From: DATHGT01 sp035317605
GTDB taxonomy: Bacteria > Methylomirabilota > Methylomirabilia > Rokubacteriales > CSP1-6
NCBI GenBank assembly: GCA_035317605.1
Contig: DATHGT010000333.1
Location: 1-17,826 of the forward strand
Length of the DNA stretch: 17,826 nt
Reading direction: 5' to 3'
Every line of letters begins with the position of its first letter. Position 1 is the first letter of the stretch. Both the position numbers and the translations under genes were made by a program. Shown piece by piece: positions 1 through 7,499 of this stretch. Below the pieces are notes generated by a model, which had not been told where the DNA came from, did no database searches, and saw only the letters and a list, made by a program, of their open reading frames with translations.

Positions 1-693
1 ACGCCGACCGCCGGCATGCTGCTGCTCGTTCCGCCGGACGCGCCGGGGCGCCGCGTGGAGCACGTGTGGGACACGCTCGGGATGCGCGCCACCCGCAGCG
101 ATTCCATGGTCCTCGAAGACTGCTTCGTGTCCGACGACGCGCTGCTGTTCCGATCCGACGACATCGTCCCGTTCCGCCGCGACGGCGCGAACTGGTTCTG
201 GGGATCGTACACGCCGGTGTATCTGGGGATCGGCGTCGCCGCCTATCACACGATCATGGACGTCGTGAAGGGACGCACCCCGCCGGGATTCTCCCAGCCG
301 CTCGCGTACCACCCGGACGTGCGGCGGCACGTCGGCGAGATGAGCGTCGATCTCGAGGCCGCGCGGCTGCTGACCCTGCACTCGGCGTGGCTCAGCGACA
401 CCGAGGGCCCGACGCCGGCCACGCTGGCCGCGCTCTATCGCGCCAAGTACTTCGTCGGCGAGGCGGTGACTCGCGTGACCCGCACCGCGATGACGCTCGG
501 CGGCGCCCACGCGCTGTTCAAGACCTCACCGCTCGAGCGCTACTTCCGCGACGGCGCGGTCGCGCCCGTGCAGTTCCCCCCGCGCGATTTCTGCCTGAGC
601 AACCTCGGCATGCTCGAGCTGGGCCTCGATCCTCGCGACGTGCTGCCCCCGATGAAGACCGACCGCCCGGAGGGCGGCCCGGTCGTTCGCTGA
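1..693 (+). CDS. Acyl-CoA dehydrogenase family protein (3' part)
   Basis: The reading frame is open from base 1, so the 5' end lies outside the window. About 230 C-terminal residues are visible, ending at TGA 691-693. The segment includes a beta-domain-like stretch (SDSMVLEDCFVSDDALLF) and a helical C-terminal domain with MTLGGAHALFKTSPLERYFRDG. This is the usual arrangement of the C-terminal helical bundle in acyl-CoA dehydrogenase-like flavoproteins of the type-2/DszC-HpaH-like group. Such enzymes use FAD or FMN to oxidise acyl-CoA thioesters or to hydroxylate aromatics, in the cytoplasm. No clear catalytic Glu is recognisable in the visible part, so I cannot separate a dehydrogenase from a monooxygenase. 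It converges on the minus-strand operon with a gap of only 9 bp. Confidence 0.8.
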   Translation, partial: TPTAGMLLLVPPDAPGRRVEHVWDTLGMRATRSDSMVLEDCFVSDDALLFRSDDIVPFRRDGANWFWGSYTPVYLGIGVAAYHTIMDVVKGRTPPGFSQPLAYHPDVRRHVGEMSVDLEAARLLTLHSAWLSDTEGPTPATLAALYRAKYFVGEAVTRVTRTAMTLGGAHALFKTSPLERYFRDGAVAPVQFPPRDFCLSNLGMLELGLDPRDVLPPMKTDRPEGGPVVR

Positions 694-702
694 TCGCCGC
701 GT

Positions 703-1557
703 TTACGCGTCGCGCGCGGTGGCCAGCGACGAGGGCAGGGCGGCCAGGACGTCGACCAGGCACCGGCGGATGCGGGCGATGTTCTCGACGGCTTTCTCGG
801 GGATCTCGCCGCGCGTGATCTGGGCGATGAACTCCTCGCGACTCGTCGTGATCAAGAGCGAGGCGTTGATCTCGAGCTGGAGCGCGTGGACGCGCCGCTC
901 GGCGGGCTGGCCGAAGGTGGCCACGATGTTGCCGCCGGCGTAGCCGCTGACGTTCTGGTGCACCTCGAAGCGGTGCCGCCCGAATACGTCGGCCACGGCC
1001 TGCGTGAGCTCGGGCGCGCACGTGGTCCCGTGGCGGGTGCCGATGATCACCTGGTGGTCGCCCATGCGGCGGGGGCTGCCGGTGTGGCCGTCGAGGAGGA
1101 TCGCGTGGCCGTGGGCGTCGCGGGTCTTCGCGAGCAGCCCGTCGAGCGTCGCGTAGTACGGGTCGTAGTGCGCCGCGAGCCGGGCTTCGAGGTCGGCGGG
1201 CGCCAGCGCGCGCGTGAAGATCGACACCTCGCGCATGGTGTGCGTGCGCACGACCCCGCGCCGCGAGCGCACGGCGCCGTCGCAGTGCTCGAAGTCGTCG
1301 CGGCGACGGTTGACGTCCACGAACATGCGCGAGAACGGCGTGGCCAGCACGGTCGCCCCGTGCTCGTGCAGGTCGCCGTAGAGATCGCCCACGAACGTGT
1401 CGGCGAACCCGTAGCAGAACGTCTCGAACCGCGGCTCGCAGTAGTCGTCCGGCGTGATGTGGGGCAGCGGCTGCGTCCCGTAGTGCGGAACGCTCACCAC
1501 CACCGGCGTGCGCGTGCCTGTCGCGGGCCGCCTGACGATGGGAAAGGCTTCGGTCAC
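703..1557 (-). CDS. N-formylglutamate amidohydrolase-family protein
   Basis: This 284-aa protein has the size and motifs of the N-formylglutamate deformylase (HutG/FGase-type) family. Visible are SVPHYGT (His25), FVDVNR (Asp81, Arg84), LLDGHTGSP (Asp156, His158) and ALQLEIN (Glu229), matching the metal and substrate positions conserved in the family. Known members hydrolyse N-formylglutamate, or related N-formyl or N-acyl amino acids, to the free amino acid. The GTG start at 1557-1555 overlaps the TGA of the flavoprotein gene in a GTGA tetranucleotide, so it is translationally coupled as the last gene of the LodA-like operon. No hut (histidine degradation) genes are nearby, so a classical histidine-pathway role is not supported. 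A role in processing a formylated intermediate or product of the operon is only inference. Confidence 0.85.
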   Translation of the reverse strand: MTEAFPIVRRPATGTRTPVVVSVPHYGTQPLPHITPDDYCEPRFETFCYGFADTFVGDLYGDLHEHGATVLATPFSRMFVDVNRRRDDFEHCDGAVRSRRGVVRTHTMREVSIFTRALAPADLEARLAAHYDPYYATLDGLLAKTRDAHGHAILLDGHTGSPRRMGDHQVIIGTRHGTTCAPELTQAVADVFGRHRFEVHQNVSGYAGGNIVATFGQPAERRVHALQLEINASLLITTSREEFIAQITRGEIPEKAVENIARIRRCLVDVLAALPSSLATARDA

Positions 1558-2660
1558 GACGAAGGGCTCACCTCGACGATCTTACCTCCGCGCAGGCCCA
1601 CCGCGGGTCCCCTCGCCGGCGCTTCGGTGTACGAGACCAGGAACCGCGCGTAGTCACGCCACGCCGGTTCGTCAGCGAACGCGCAGTCGCCGATCATCTG
1701 GCCGAGCGCGAGGAGATGCGCCCGCCGCTGCTCGCTCTGCCTTCGGTTGAACAGCTCGACGTCGGCCTCGCTCTCGAGCGACCCGACCAGCATCGCCTCG
1801 GACGCGGCGGCCGCGATGCCTTGCGACGAGAGCGGGTCTCGCGCCAGCGCCGCGTCACCGATGCGAAACGGTCCCTCCGCGCCGGTGGGCGCCGACGTCG
1901 CCCACTGCACCGAGGCCGTCGCGGCACGCCCCTCGGCGAACGACGCCAGCGGGGGCAGATCGTCGATCATGAAGCCGCGGCCAAGCGAGCGGAGCCGCGC
2001 GGCCAGCTCCGCCGGCTCCCCCTCGACCGCCTCTCCACGCCCGACGAACCCGACCACAACGGTTTCCGACGTGCCGATGCGATAGACGTAGCCGTCAGGG
2101 AGCGCGGCGAGCGCGAAGGCCGGCCCGCGATCGTTGCCGTCACATCGCGCCCACAGCGTTCGCGCCCCCCACGGGCGCGGCAGGCGCGTCACCGAGTCTG
2201 CGGTGACGGCCGCGCGTCCGGTGGCGTCGATCAGCCGGCCCGCGCGCCAGCCGTCGCCCCAGAAGATGCCGTCGGCCCGCATCCAGTCCTTCGACACGAA
2301 CGCGGTCACGCGCGGATGTCGCGCGGCCTGGGCGAACAACCGCCCTTCGAGTCGGGGCCGCTCGAGGTGGGCGGCCGGGCGCAGCCACCGAATCTGCGGC
2401 TCTCCATGTGACCACGCGATCCATCGCCGGTCGTGCAGCCGGTCCACCCCGAGCGCGCCCGGCGCGACGCCCAGCTCCACCAGCAGCGCCACCACGGACG
2501 CGGGGACCGCGTCGACCCGCGGCGGATCATCGTCGCGGGGCAGACGGTCGGCCACCAGGGCGACGTCGCGGTCCGCGGCCATCCGCAGGGCCGCGATCAG
2601 TGCCGCCGGTCCCGCGCCGAGGACCGCGACGTCGAACCACCGGCCGGCCCCGCCGGTCAC
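1554..2660 (-). CDS. LodB/QhpG-like FAD-dependent oxidoreductase (putative quinone-cofactor maturase)
   Basis: This 368-aa flavoprotein starts at GTG 2660-2658, inside a GTGA overlap with the preceding stop. A longer open frame reaches back to 2951, but that extension is an out-of-frame shadow of the upstream gene. An N-terminal Rossmann motif, FDVAVLGAGPAALIAA (residues 9-24), binds the FAD ADP moiety. Near the C-terminus, RIGDAALARDPLSSQGIAAA is the second FAD motif typical of the LodB, QhpG and tryptophan-halogenase-like group. LodB is needed to form the cysteine tryptophylquinone of lysine oxidase LodA, and QhpG hydroxylates a Trp in quinohemoprotein amine dehydrogenase. Next to a LodA-like substrate pair, the likely job is oxidising a Trp side chain of the partner. 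Membership of the flavoprotein superfamily is firm. The specific role is inferred from motif and context. Confidence 0.8.
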   Translation of the reverse strand: MTGGAGRWFDVAVLGAGPAALIAALRMAADRDVALVADRLPRDDDPPRVDAVPASVVALLVELGVAPGALGVDRLHDRRWIAWSHGEPQIRWLRPAAHLERPRLEGRLFAQAARHPRVTAFVSKDWMRADGIFWGDGWRAGRLIDATGRAAVTADSVTRLPRPWGARTLWARCDGNDRGPAFALAALPDGYVYRIGTSETVVVGFVGRGEAVEGEPAELAARLRSLGRGFMIDDLPPLASFAEGRAATASVQWATSAPTGAEGPFRIGDAALARDPLSSQGIAAAASEAMLVGSLESEADVELFNRRQSEQRRAHLLALGQMIGDCAFADEPAWRDYARFLVSYTEAPARGPAVGLRGGKIVEVSPSS

Positions 2661-4375
2661 TGCGGCGGATCGATGGCCGCGAACCGCGGGTCGGGGGGGA
2701 AGTCGAACGTCACGACGAAGCCTGCCTGGGCGACCGTCTCGCAGGCGGCGAGCAGCGGGCCGATCATGGCGTTGCGCGCCGCGTTCACGTCCGGCGCTCC
2801 CGAGACCGTGGTCTGACTGTAGCCCTTGTGCAGGCTGTCGAGCACGGCCCGGTACCGGATCTGCAGATCGTCGTGCGCGAGGTTGCCGGCCGGCGGCCGC
2901 GCGAGGTCGACCGCGCGGAGATACCGGACCTCCTCGTGGGGGCGCAGCCATTCCTGGATGGCCTTGAACACCTTCTGGTGATCCTCGCCCTCCGTCATGA
3001 TCCGGCGGATCGCTTCCTCCGACCGCGCGTTCCCCATCAGCTCGAGCGTGGCCAGGATCCGATTGTAGAGCCCGTCGACGGCCAGGTTCGGTCCCTCGAT
3101 CTCGATGAAGACCTTGAGCCTCTCCCGGGTGAGCGCCGACGGCGGCAACGCCAGCGGGGGATCGTTCGCCTTGAGGCCGGGAACGCGCGTGGCGACGCGC
3201 AGCGGGGGATCGAAGGGGGGCGCCGGGGCCAGGGCGGCCAGCACGTCGCGGACGCCGCGGATGTGACGCATCTCGCTGACCGCGATGCGCATGATCTCGT
3301 ACTGCGCCGCGGCGATGTCGTCGGCGAGCGCGCCGGTCACGCTCTCAGGATCGCGAAGCGAAAACGCCGCGGCCAGGTAGGCCTGCATCACCGCGATCTC
3401 CACCCCGGCGGCGTAGCGGAGCTGCCGCTCCAGATCGGCGGGGGGAAACGGCGTGGTGATCGTCCGCGGCTTCTGCCGGTAGGGTCCGGTGTGCTCACGG
3501 TCCTCCAGGACGAAGTTGAGCTTCTGCCAATCGCGATTGATCTCGTGATGCGCCATCTGCGCCTCGGGACCGTCCGCCGTCGCCGGCGCGGGCGGCTGAC
3601 CCGGTGTCCGGTCGCGCCGCTCCCAGTCCACGCGCAGGTCCCAGCGGATGTCGGCGGTGTTGGCGGGCGGATCGGGCGGCAGCGCGATGTCCGGGTGATT
3701 GGAGGCCCAGTAGAAGCACGCGCAGTCGCGGAAGTCGTGGGTCCAGGGGCTGCAGAGCGATTGCGTCAGCTCCCCGGGCAGGAACATGTCGGCCAGGGCG
3801 CCGTTGTCGTCGAGGTAGCGCGCCCGCCGGCCCCGCAGGGTGACCGGCGCCACGCCGGCGCGACGGACCTCGATGGTCACCGCGGTGTCCTCGGTGAGGG
3901 TGCGGATCGCCGTCCACGCGTCGGTCGGCCCGCGCTCAGGACCGAAGGAGTCGACGGAGAGCGGCAGCGAGAGCGTCCGGGTCCCGAAGGGGCCGAACGT
4001 ACCTTCGATGACCCGCACCATCCACGCGGCGTTCGTCGTGGTCGGGGTCTCGGGCATGTTGTCGCCGAGGGTGCGATACGCTGCCGCCGTCGCCGCGTCC
4101 AGGGCGCCGGAGGCCTCGGCGGCATCGATCCCGGCCTTGTCGACGGACACCACGCGCAACTCGTCCAGGTCCTCCAGCACGTCGACTTCCAGGAACGGAA
4201 AGAAGCGGCGTTCCAGGTTGCGCAGATCGCACTCGAGCCCGGGGAAGCAGTTGCCGACGCCGGACTCCAATCGCGTCGACACCGAATTTCCAGGGACGAG
4301 GCGCGGTGGGCGGCGCGGATCGGCGGCGCGGCGCTGAGCCGCGACGTTGCGGGCCAACAGCTTGACCGTGCTCAT
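2657..4375 (-). CDS. LodA C-half-like domain fused to VioB-type ferritin-like domain
   Basis: This 572-aa protein starts at ATG 4375-4373 in an ATGA overlap with the radical SAM stop. The same frame stays open upstream to 5461, but that part shadows the radical SAM gene. Residues about 30-250 resemble the C-terminal part of LodA/GoxA quinoproteins: a GNCFPGLE segment (41-48) and SLCSPWTHDFRDCACFYW (206-223), which places Cys218 and Cys220 close to Trp223, a plausible thioether or tryptophylquinone site. Residues about 310-560 form a ferritin-like helical bundle of the VioB/RebD type: VEIAVMQAY (Glu326), YEIMRIAVSEMRHI (Glu360, Glu368, His371), FIEIEGPN (Glu425/Glu427) and TEGEDHQKVF (Glu462, Glu464, His466), a credible di-metal ligand set. 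The ferritin-like call is solid. The LodA C-half call rests on recalled motif similarity. Possible function: catalytic half of a split oxidase carrying a built-in di-iron module. Confidence 0.8.
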   Translation of the reverse strand: MSTVKLLARNVAAQRRAADPRRPPRLVPGNSVSTRLESGVGNCFPGLECDLRNLERRFFPFLEVDVLEDLDELRVVSVDKAGIDAAEASGALDAATAAAYRTLGDNMPETPTTTNAAWMVRVIEGTFGPFGTRTLSLPLSVDSFGPERGPTDAWTAIRTLTEDTAVTIEVRRAGVAPVTLRGRRARYLDDNGALADMFLPGELTQSLCSPWTHDFRDCACFYWASNHPDIALPPDPPANTADIRWDLRVDWERRDRTPGQPPAPATADGPEAQMAHHEINRDWQKLNFVLEDREHTGPYRQKPRTITTPFPPADLERQLRYAAGVEIAVMQAYLAAAFSLRDPESVTGALADDIAAAQYEIMRIAVSEMRHIRGVRDVLAALAPAPPFDPPLRVATRVPGLKANDPPLALPPSALTRERLKVFIEIEGPNLAVDGLYNRILATLELMGNARSEEAIRRIMTEGEDHQKVFKAIQEWLRPHEEVRYLRAVDLARPPAGNLAHDDLQIRYRAVLDSLHKGYSQTTVSGAPDVNAARNAMIGPLLAACETVAQAGFVVTFDFPPDPRFAAIDPPQ

Positions 4376-5739
4376 GGGGAGACCTCCCGTGTGTGGATCG
4401 CCGCCGACCCCGCGCCGCGGTCTTCGGCCTCCCAGTAGTCGGGATGCCGGTCCGCCAGCTCGCAGTAGGCGGCCAGGCAGAAGTCGAGCCAGCCGCGGAT
4501 GAAGCCGCAGGACGAATCCGTGCGAGCGGTCGCCTCCTGGTGGCAGCCGCCCGAACAGAGGTACCGGGCCCAGCAGGTCCCGCACGCCGCCTGGGCGTGG
4601 ACGTGCCGGTCGGTCAGGAAGCGGGCGCGTCGCGCCTCGTCGAGCCCGCGACTGTCGCCGAGCTCGTAGGTGGGCGACCCGATCGCGCGATGACAGGCGT
4701 ACCACGTGCCGCTGGAGGACACCGAAAAGTAACCGGCGCCGGCGCCGCACGGATAGGGCGCACTGGCCCCGCGGTGCAGTTGCTTGAGGGCCACGGCCAG
4801 GTTCGTCAGCCGGATGGGTCCGCCGTCGAGCGCCCGCCGAAGCTCGCGACGCGCCAGGCCGGTGAGGGCGTCGAGATACTCCGGCCAGTCGGATCCGCGC
4901 AGCGGCCCTTCGGCGTCGCCGCCGGTACGCAGCGGGCTGAACCCGACCTCGGGGAAGCCGAGGGCGCGGATCGAATCGAAGCGATCGGTGAGATCGAGCC
5001 GATGCCGCGTGACCGTGGCCCGAGCGGACAACCGCGCCTGTCCGGGCGCCTCCAGGAGCGCGCGAGTGCGGGCCCGCAGCAGCGCGAAACTGTCCCCGCC
5101 CGAGGCCGCCGGGCGCTGGGCGTTCTGGAGGTCGGCGCCCCCGTCGATGCTGACGGTCACCGCGAACGGGTGGGACCGCAGCAGGTCGACGTCCTGGGCG
5201 CGAAGCAGGGTGCCGTTGGTCGTCACCGAGAACCGCACGTCGAGGCCCCGGGATCGCGCGGCGTCCGCCGCGTACTGCACGGCCTGGTGGATCAGGCTCC
5301 GGTTGACGAACGGCTCGCCCCCGAGAAACCCGACGGTGATCGGCGCGCTCGGATCGGCGACGGCCAGCAGCCGATCGATGGCCGCGCGCGCGACGGCCCA
5401 GGACATCGGCTCCGGCTGGAGACCGCCGAACCCGCCGCGGCCGGCGTAGCAATACGAGCACGACAGATTGCAGCTCGCGCTCACGTTCAGCGAGAGGCTC
5501 TGCGGCTCCGGCATGGCCACCGCTTCGAGCGGCGCTTCTCCCTCGGTCGAGCGCCCCAGCGCCTCGGCGAGCCCTTCGGCCTGGGGCGACGGGGAGTCGA
5601 ACACCGCGGCGGCTTCCGGCGGCAGATCGAAGATGCGACTGTGGCGGACGATCAGCACGTGCTCCCCGGCCGGGGACCGGAACCGATGGAAGGCCGGGGC
5701 GGCGGGCCCCGCCGGCAGATACGCCAACGTGCGGATCAT
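4372..5739 (-). CDS. Radical SAM/SPASM protein maturase (QhpD-like)
   Basis: This 455-aa protein starts at ATG 5739-5737, inside an ATGA overlap with the upstream gene. The radical SAM cluster motif is CNLSCSYC (Cys90, Cys94, Cys97), followed by YAGRGGFGG, a form common in peptide and protein thioether maturases. FLGGEPF (138-144) and SVTTNGT (171-177) are further core motifs. The C-terminal third is a Cys-rich SPASM domain that would hold auxiliary Fe-S clusters: Cys331, 349, 386, 389, 395, 399, 411, 421 and 426. The first ~75 residues (EHVLIVRHSRIFDLPPEAAA) look like a small substrate-recognition region as in other SPASM maturases. Known relatives, such as QhpD acting on QhpC, join Cys sulfur to side chains of a partner protein. 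The likely substrate is one of the two LodA-like neighbours. The enzyme class is certain; the substrate is inferred. Confidence 0.9.
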   Translation of the reverse strand: MIRTLAYLPAGPAAPAFHRFRSPAGEHVLIVRHSRIFDLPPEAAAVFDSPSPQAEGLAEALGRSTEGEAPLEAVAMPEPQSLSLNVSASCNLSCSYCYAGRGGFGGLQPEPMSWAVARAAIDRLLAVADPSAPITVGFLGGEPFVNRSLIHQAVQYAADAARSRGLDVRFSVTTNGTLLRAQDVDLLRSHPFAVTVSIDGGADLQNAQRPAASGGDSFALLRARTRALLEAPGQARLSARATVTRHRLDLTDRFDSIRALGFPEVGFSPLRTGGDAEGPLRGSDWPEYLDALTGLARRELRRALDGGPIRLTNLAVALKQLHRGASAPYPCGAGAGYFSVSSSGTWYACHRAIGSPTYELGDSRGLDEARRARFLTDRHVHAQAACGTCWARYLCSGGCHQEATARTDSSCGFIRGWLDFCLAAYCELADRHPDYWEAEDRGAGSAAIHTREVSP

Positions 5740-7385
5740 GCTCGGGGCCGACGGCCCAGGCGCGCTAGGGTGGCCTCGCGTCGCCGCGCCGCGAACGTCG
5801 GCAGGGGCCGGGCGGCGGGGGCCGCGTCGCCGACCGCGGGGGTCGCCGACGCTTCGACCTCGCCCACCCACTCCATGAGCAGCGCGTATTGCCACGCGCT
5901 CAGCGTCAACGGGTTGTAGTTCGAGTTGCGCATGAACGGGGGCATGCGCATCGTCTGCGCCTCCGAGCGGTCCTCGACGGCCTCGAGCTCGAACGGACCG
6001 CGGATGAGCCGACGCAGACGTCCGGCGTGGTCGCGGACGAAGACCGTGAGGGCGTCGATGTCGGAGAGATCGCGGTGCCGCTCGCGAGCGCGCTCGCTCA
6101 ACGGCAGCGGCCGCTCGGCGTCGGCGCGCTTCACCGGTTCCAGCTCCCGGTTGCGCAGTTGGTCACGCGCCCCCATGGCCCGCCTGTCGTCGCGCAGGCG
6201 GTCGCCCGGGATGCCCGGCGGCGGCGTCAGGAGAGCGGGCGGCAGCATGGCCCCCCATTCGAGGCGGTACCGGTCGACGTTGAACAGGGCCGCGGTCTCG
6301 AAGATGCGCTCGAACAAATCTTCGACCCACGCCTCGCGCTCCACGGGCTTCAGCTCGGCGTTCCGCTTCACCGCATCGCCGGCGCGGTCGCCGAGCTCGT
6401 CGGCCACCGAGAGGAACGGCCGCCGGTCGGGCGCGAAGTCGGGCGGCGCCACGAACACGGTGGCGTGCGCGGCCAGCGGCGGCCGACCAGCGAGCGAGAG
6501 GACGACCTCGATGCGCGCGTCGCAGGTGTCGTCCACCACGCCGAGCGAGCTCCCTTGGCGCTCGTCGATGGTGTCGTCCGGCGTGACCACGCGGAGAGGC
6601 GCCCGCCGCGCGTCGCGGGGCGACCCGAGCCAGCCCGCGTTCCCGCGCAAGAAGTCGTGGGTGCCCGCCTGGACGGCCGGTGGCGTGGTCCGGGCGGCGG
6701 CGGGCGGGCCGTAGAATTCGCCGCGGGCTGGGGTGAACCGGAAACGGATCACGTCCAGGCGGATCGCGTCGCTCCACGCCGTGGGCGCGGCCGGCTGGGC
6801 CGCCGGCCGAAGCACCTGAACTGAACCCAAGGGTATTGACCGGCCCGGCGGGATCATTCGCCGGGACGCGGGAACGGCGGGCGGGCTGGGGCTGACCCCG
6901 CGCAACGGCACGGGCGTGTGACGGTCACCGGGAATGCTCACCGCGGGGAAGGTGCCGAACGCGAGCCGCCCGTTGTCGGCCCGGCGTGCCGCCTTGCGGT
7001 TCCGGGCGTCGATGCGCAGCCCGAGGGCGCGTTCCGTCACCCCGTTGGCCTGCAAGAGGTCGATCGTCAGCGGCGCTTCCTCCCAGGCGGCCGGCGGGTC
7101 CGCCGGCCGCTCGGAGACCATCGCCCACACCTCGAAGAACGGACAGACCGGCCGGATCTGCTCGCCGTCCCTGAATCTGATCTCTTCGGGCATGATCGGT
7201 TCGACGCGGCCGTCCGGCAGCACGTTGAGCGACCACGCCGGCGCGACGACGGTCTCACCCTCGGTGCGAGGGTTCTCCGATTGCTGCCAGTCGTAGGCGT
7301 CCTGCGGGGCCGGACTGCTACCGAGGCGAGCCACGGCGATGGGTGGGTCGACGAAGATCGACTGGATGAACGTTTTCTGGGCCAT
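5736..7385 (-). CDS. LodA N-half-like protein (putative CTQ-type oxidase subunit)
   Basis: This 549-aa protein is the first gene of the five-gene operon. ATG 7385-7383 is preceded by a strong Shine-Dalgarno (GGGAGGAGCC directly before ATG). Its motifs follow the order of the N-terminal part of LodA/GoxA L-amino-acid oxidases: DPPIAVARLGSSP (13-25), EIRFRDGEQIRPVCPFFEVW (68-87), VFVAPPDFAPDRRPFLSV (310-327), and MPPFMRNSNYNPLTLSAWQY (481-500) near the end. LodA itself is about 726 aa and continues after the last motif into the cofactor-bearing region. Here the protein instead ends in a low-complexity Ala/Arg/Pro tail, and the missing part appears in the gene two downstream. There is no signal peptide or membrane segment. 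Only Cys81 and Cys288 are present, with no obvious CTQ Cys/Trp pair. Similarity is judged by eye. Confidence 0.75.
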   Translation of the reverse strand: MAQKTFIQSIFVDPPIAVARLGSSPAPQDAYDWQQSENPRTEGETVVAPAWSLNVLPDGRVEPIMPEEIRFRDGEQIRPVCPFFEVWAMVSERPADPPAAWEEAPLTIDLLQANGVTERALGLRIDARNRKAARRADNGRLAFGTFPAVSIPGDRHTPVPLRGVSPSPPAVPASRRMIPPGRSIPLGSVQVLRPAAQPAAPTAWSDAIRLDVIRFRFTPARGEFYGPPAAARTTPPAVQAGTHDFLRGNAGWLGSPRDARRAPLRVVTPDDTIDERQGSSLGVVDDTCDARIEVVLSLAGRPPLAAHATVFVAPPDFAPDRRPFLSVADELGDRAGDAVKRNAELKPVEREAWVEDLFERIFETAALFNVDRYRLEWGAMLPPALLTPPPGIPGDRLRDDRRAMGARDQLRNRELEPVKRADAERPLPLSERARERHRDLSDIDALTVFVRDHAGRLRRLIRGPFELEAVEDRSEAQTMRMPPFMRNSNYNPLTLSAWQYALLMEWVGEVEASATPAVGDAAPAARPLPTFAARRREATLARLGRRPRA

Positions 7386-7435
7386 GGCTCCTCCCGGCGC
7401 GGGCCAATCGGTGCGAATGGCGACGGCGCCATGAC

Positions 7436-7464
7436 CTATTACACAGGTGTCGGTCCGGAGTCAA
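7436..7464 (-). promoter_or_regulatory. Candidate promoter of the LodA-like operon
   Basis: Read on the minus strand, TTGACT (7464-7459) and TAATAG (7441-7436) are separated by 17 nt, with a predicted start near 7429 and a leader of about 44 nt ending in the strong GGAGG site before ATG 7385. The -35 match is good (5/6); the -10 match is weak. An imperfect inverted repeat ACCT-N7-AGGT (7434-7448) covers the -10 and could be an operator, but this is speculative. Confidence 0.45.
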
Positions 7465-7499
7465 CGGGCACCTGAGGAGGGATCAGCCGGCGGCGCGGG

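Noticed and set aside
663..677. CCGCCC-GGA-GGGCGG hairpin near the end of the acyl-CoA dehydrogenase gene as a terminator.
   Set aside because: It lies inside the coding sequence and has no following T-tract; such short GC stems are common at this base composition.
886..1653. A 255-codon plus-strand frame opposite the N-formylglutamate amidohydrolase gene.
   Set aside because: It has low-complexity composition and no recognisable motif; the opposite strand has the conserved catalytic motifs.
2408..4438. A 676-codon open frame on the plus strand.
   Set aside because: It lies antisense to the flavoprotein and ferritin-fusion genes, which have clear domains and coupled starts. Its Arg/Gly/Val-rich translation shows no motif and is expected from high-GC codon bias.
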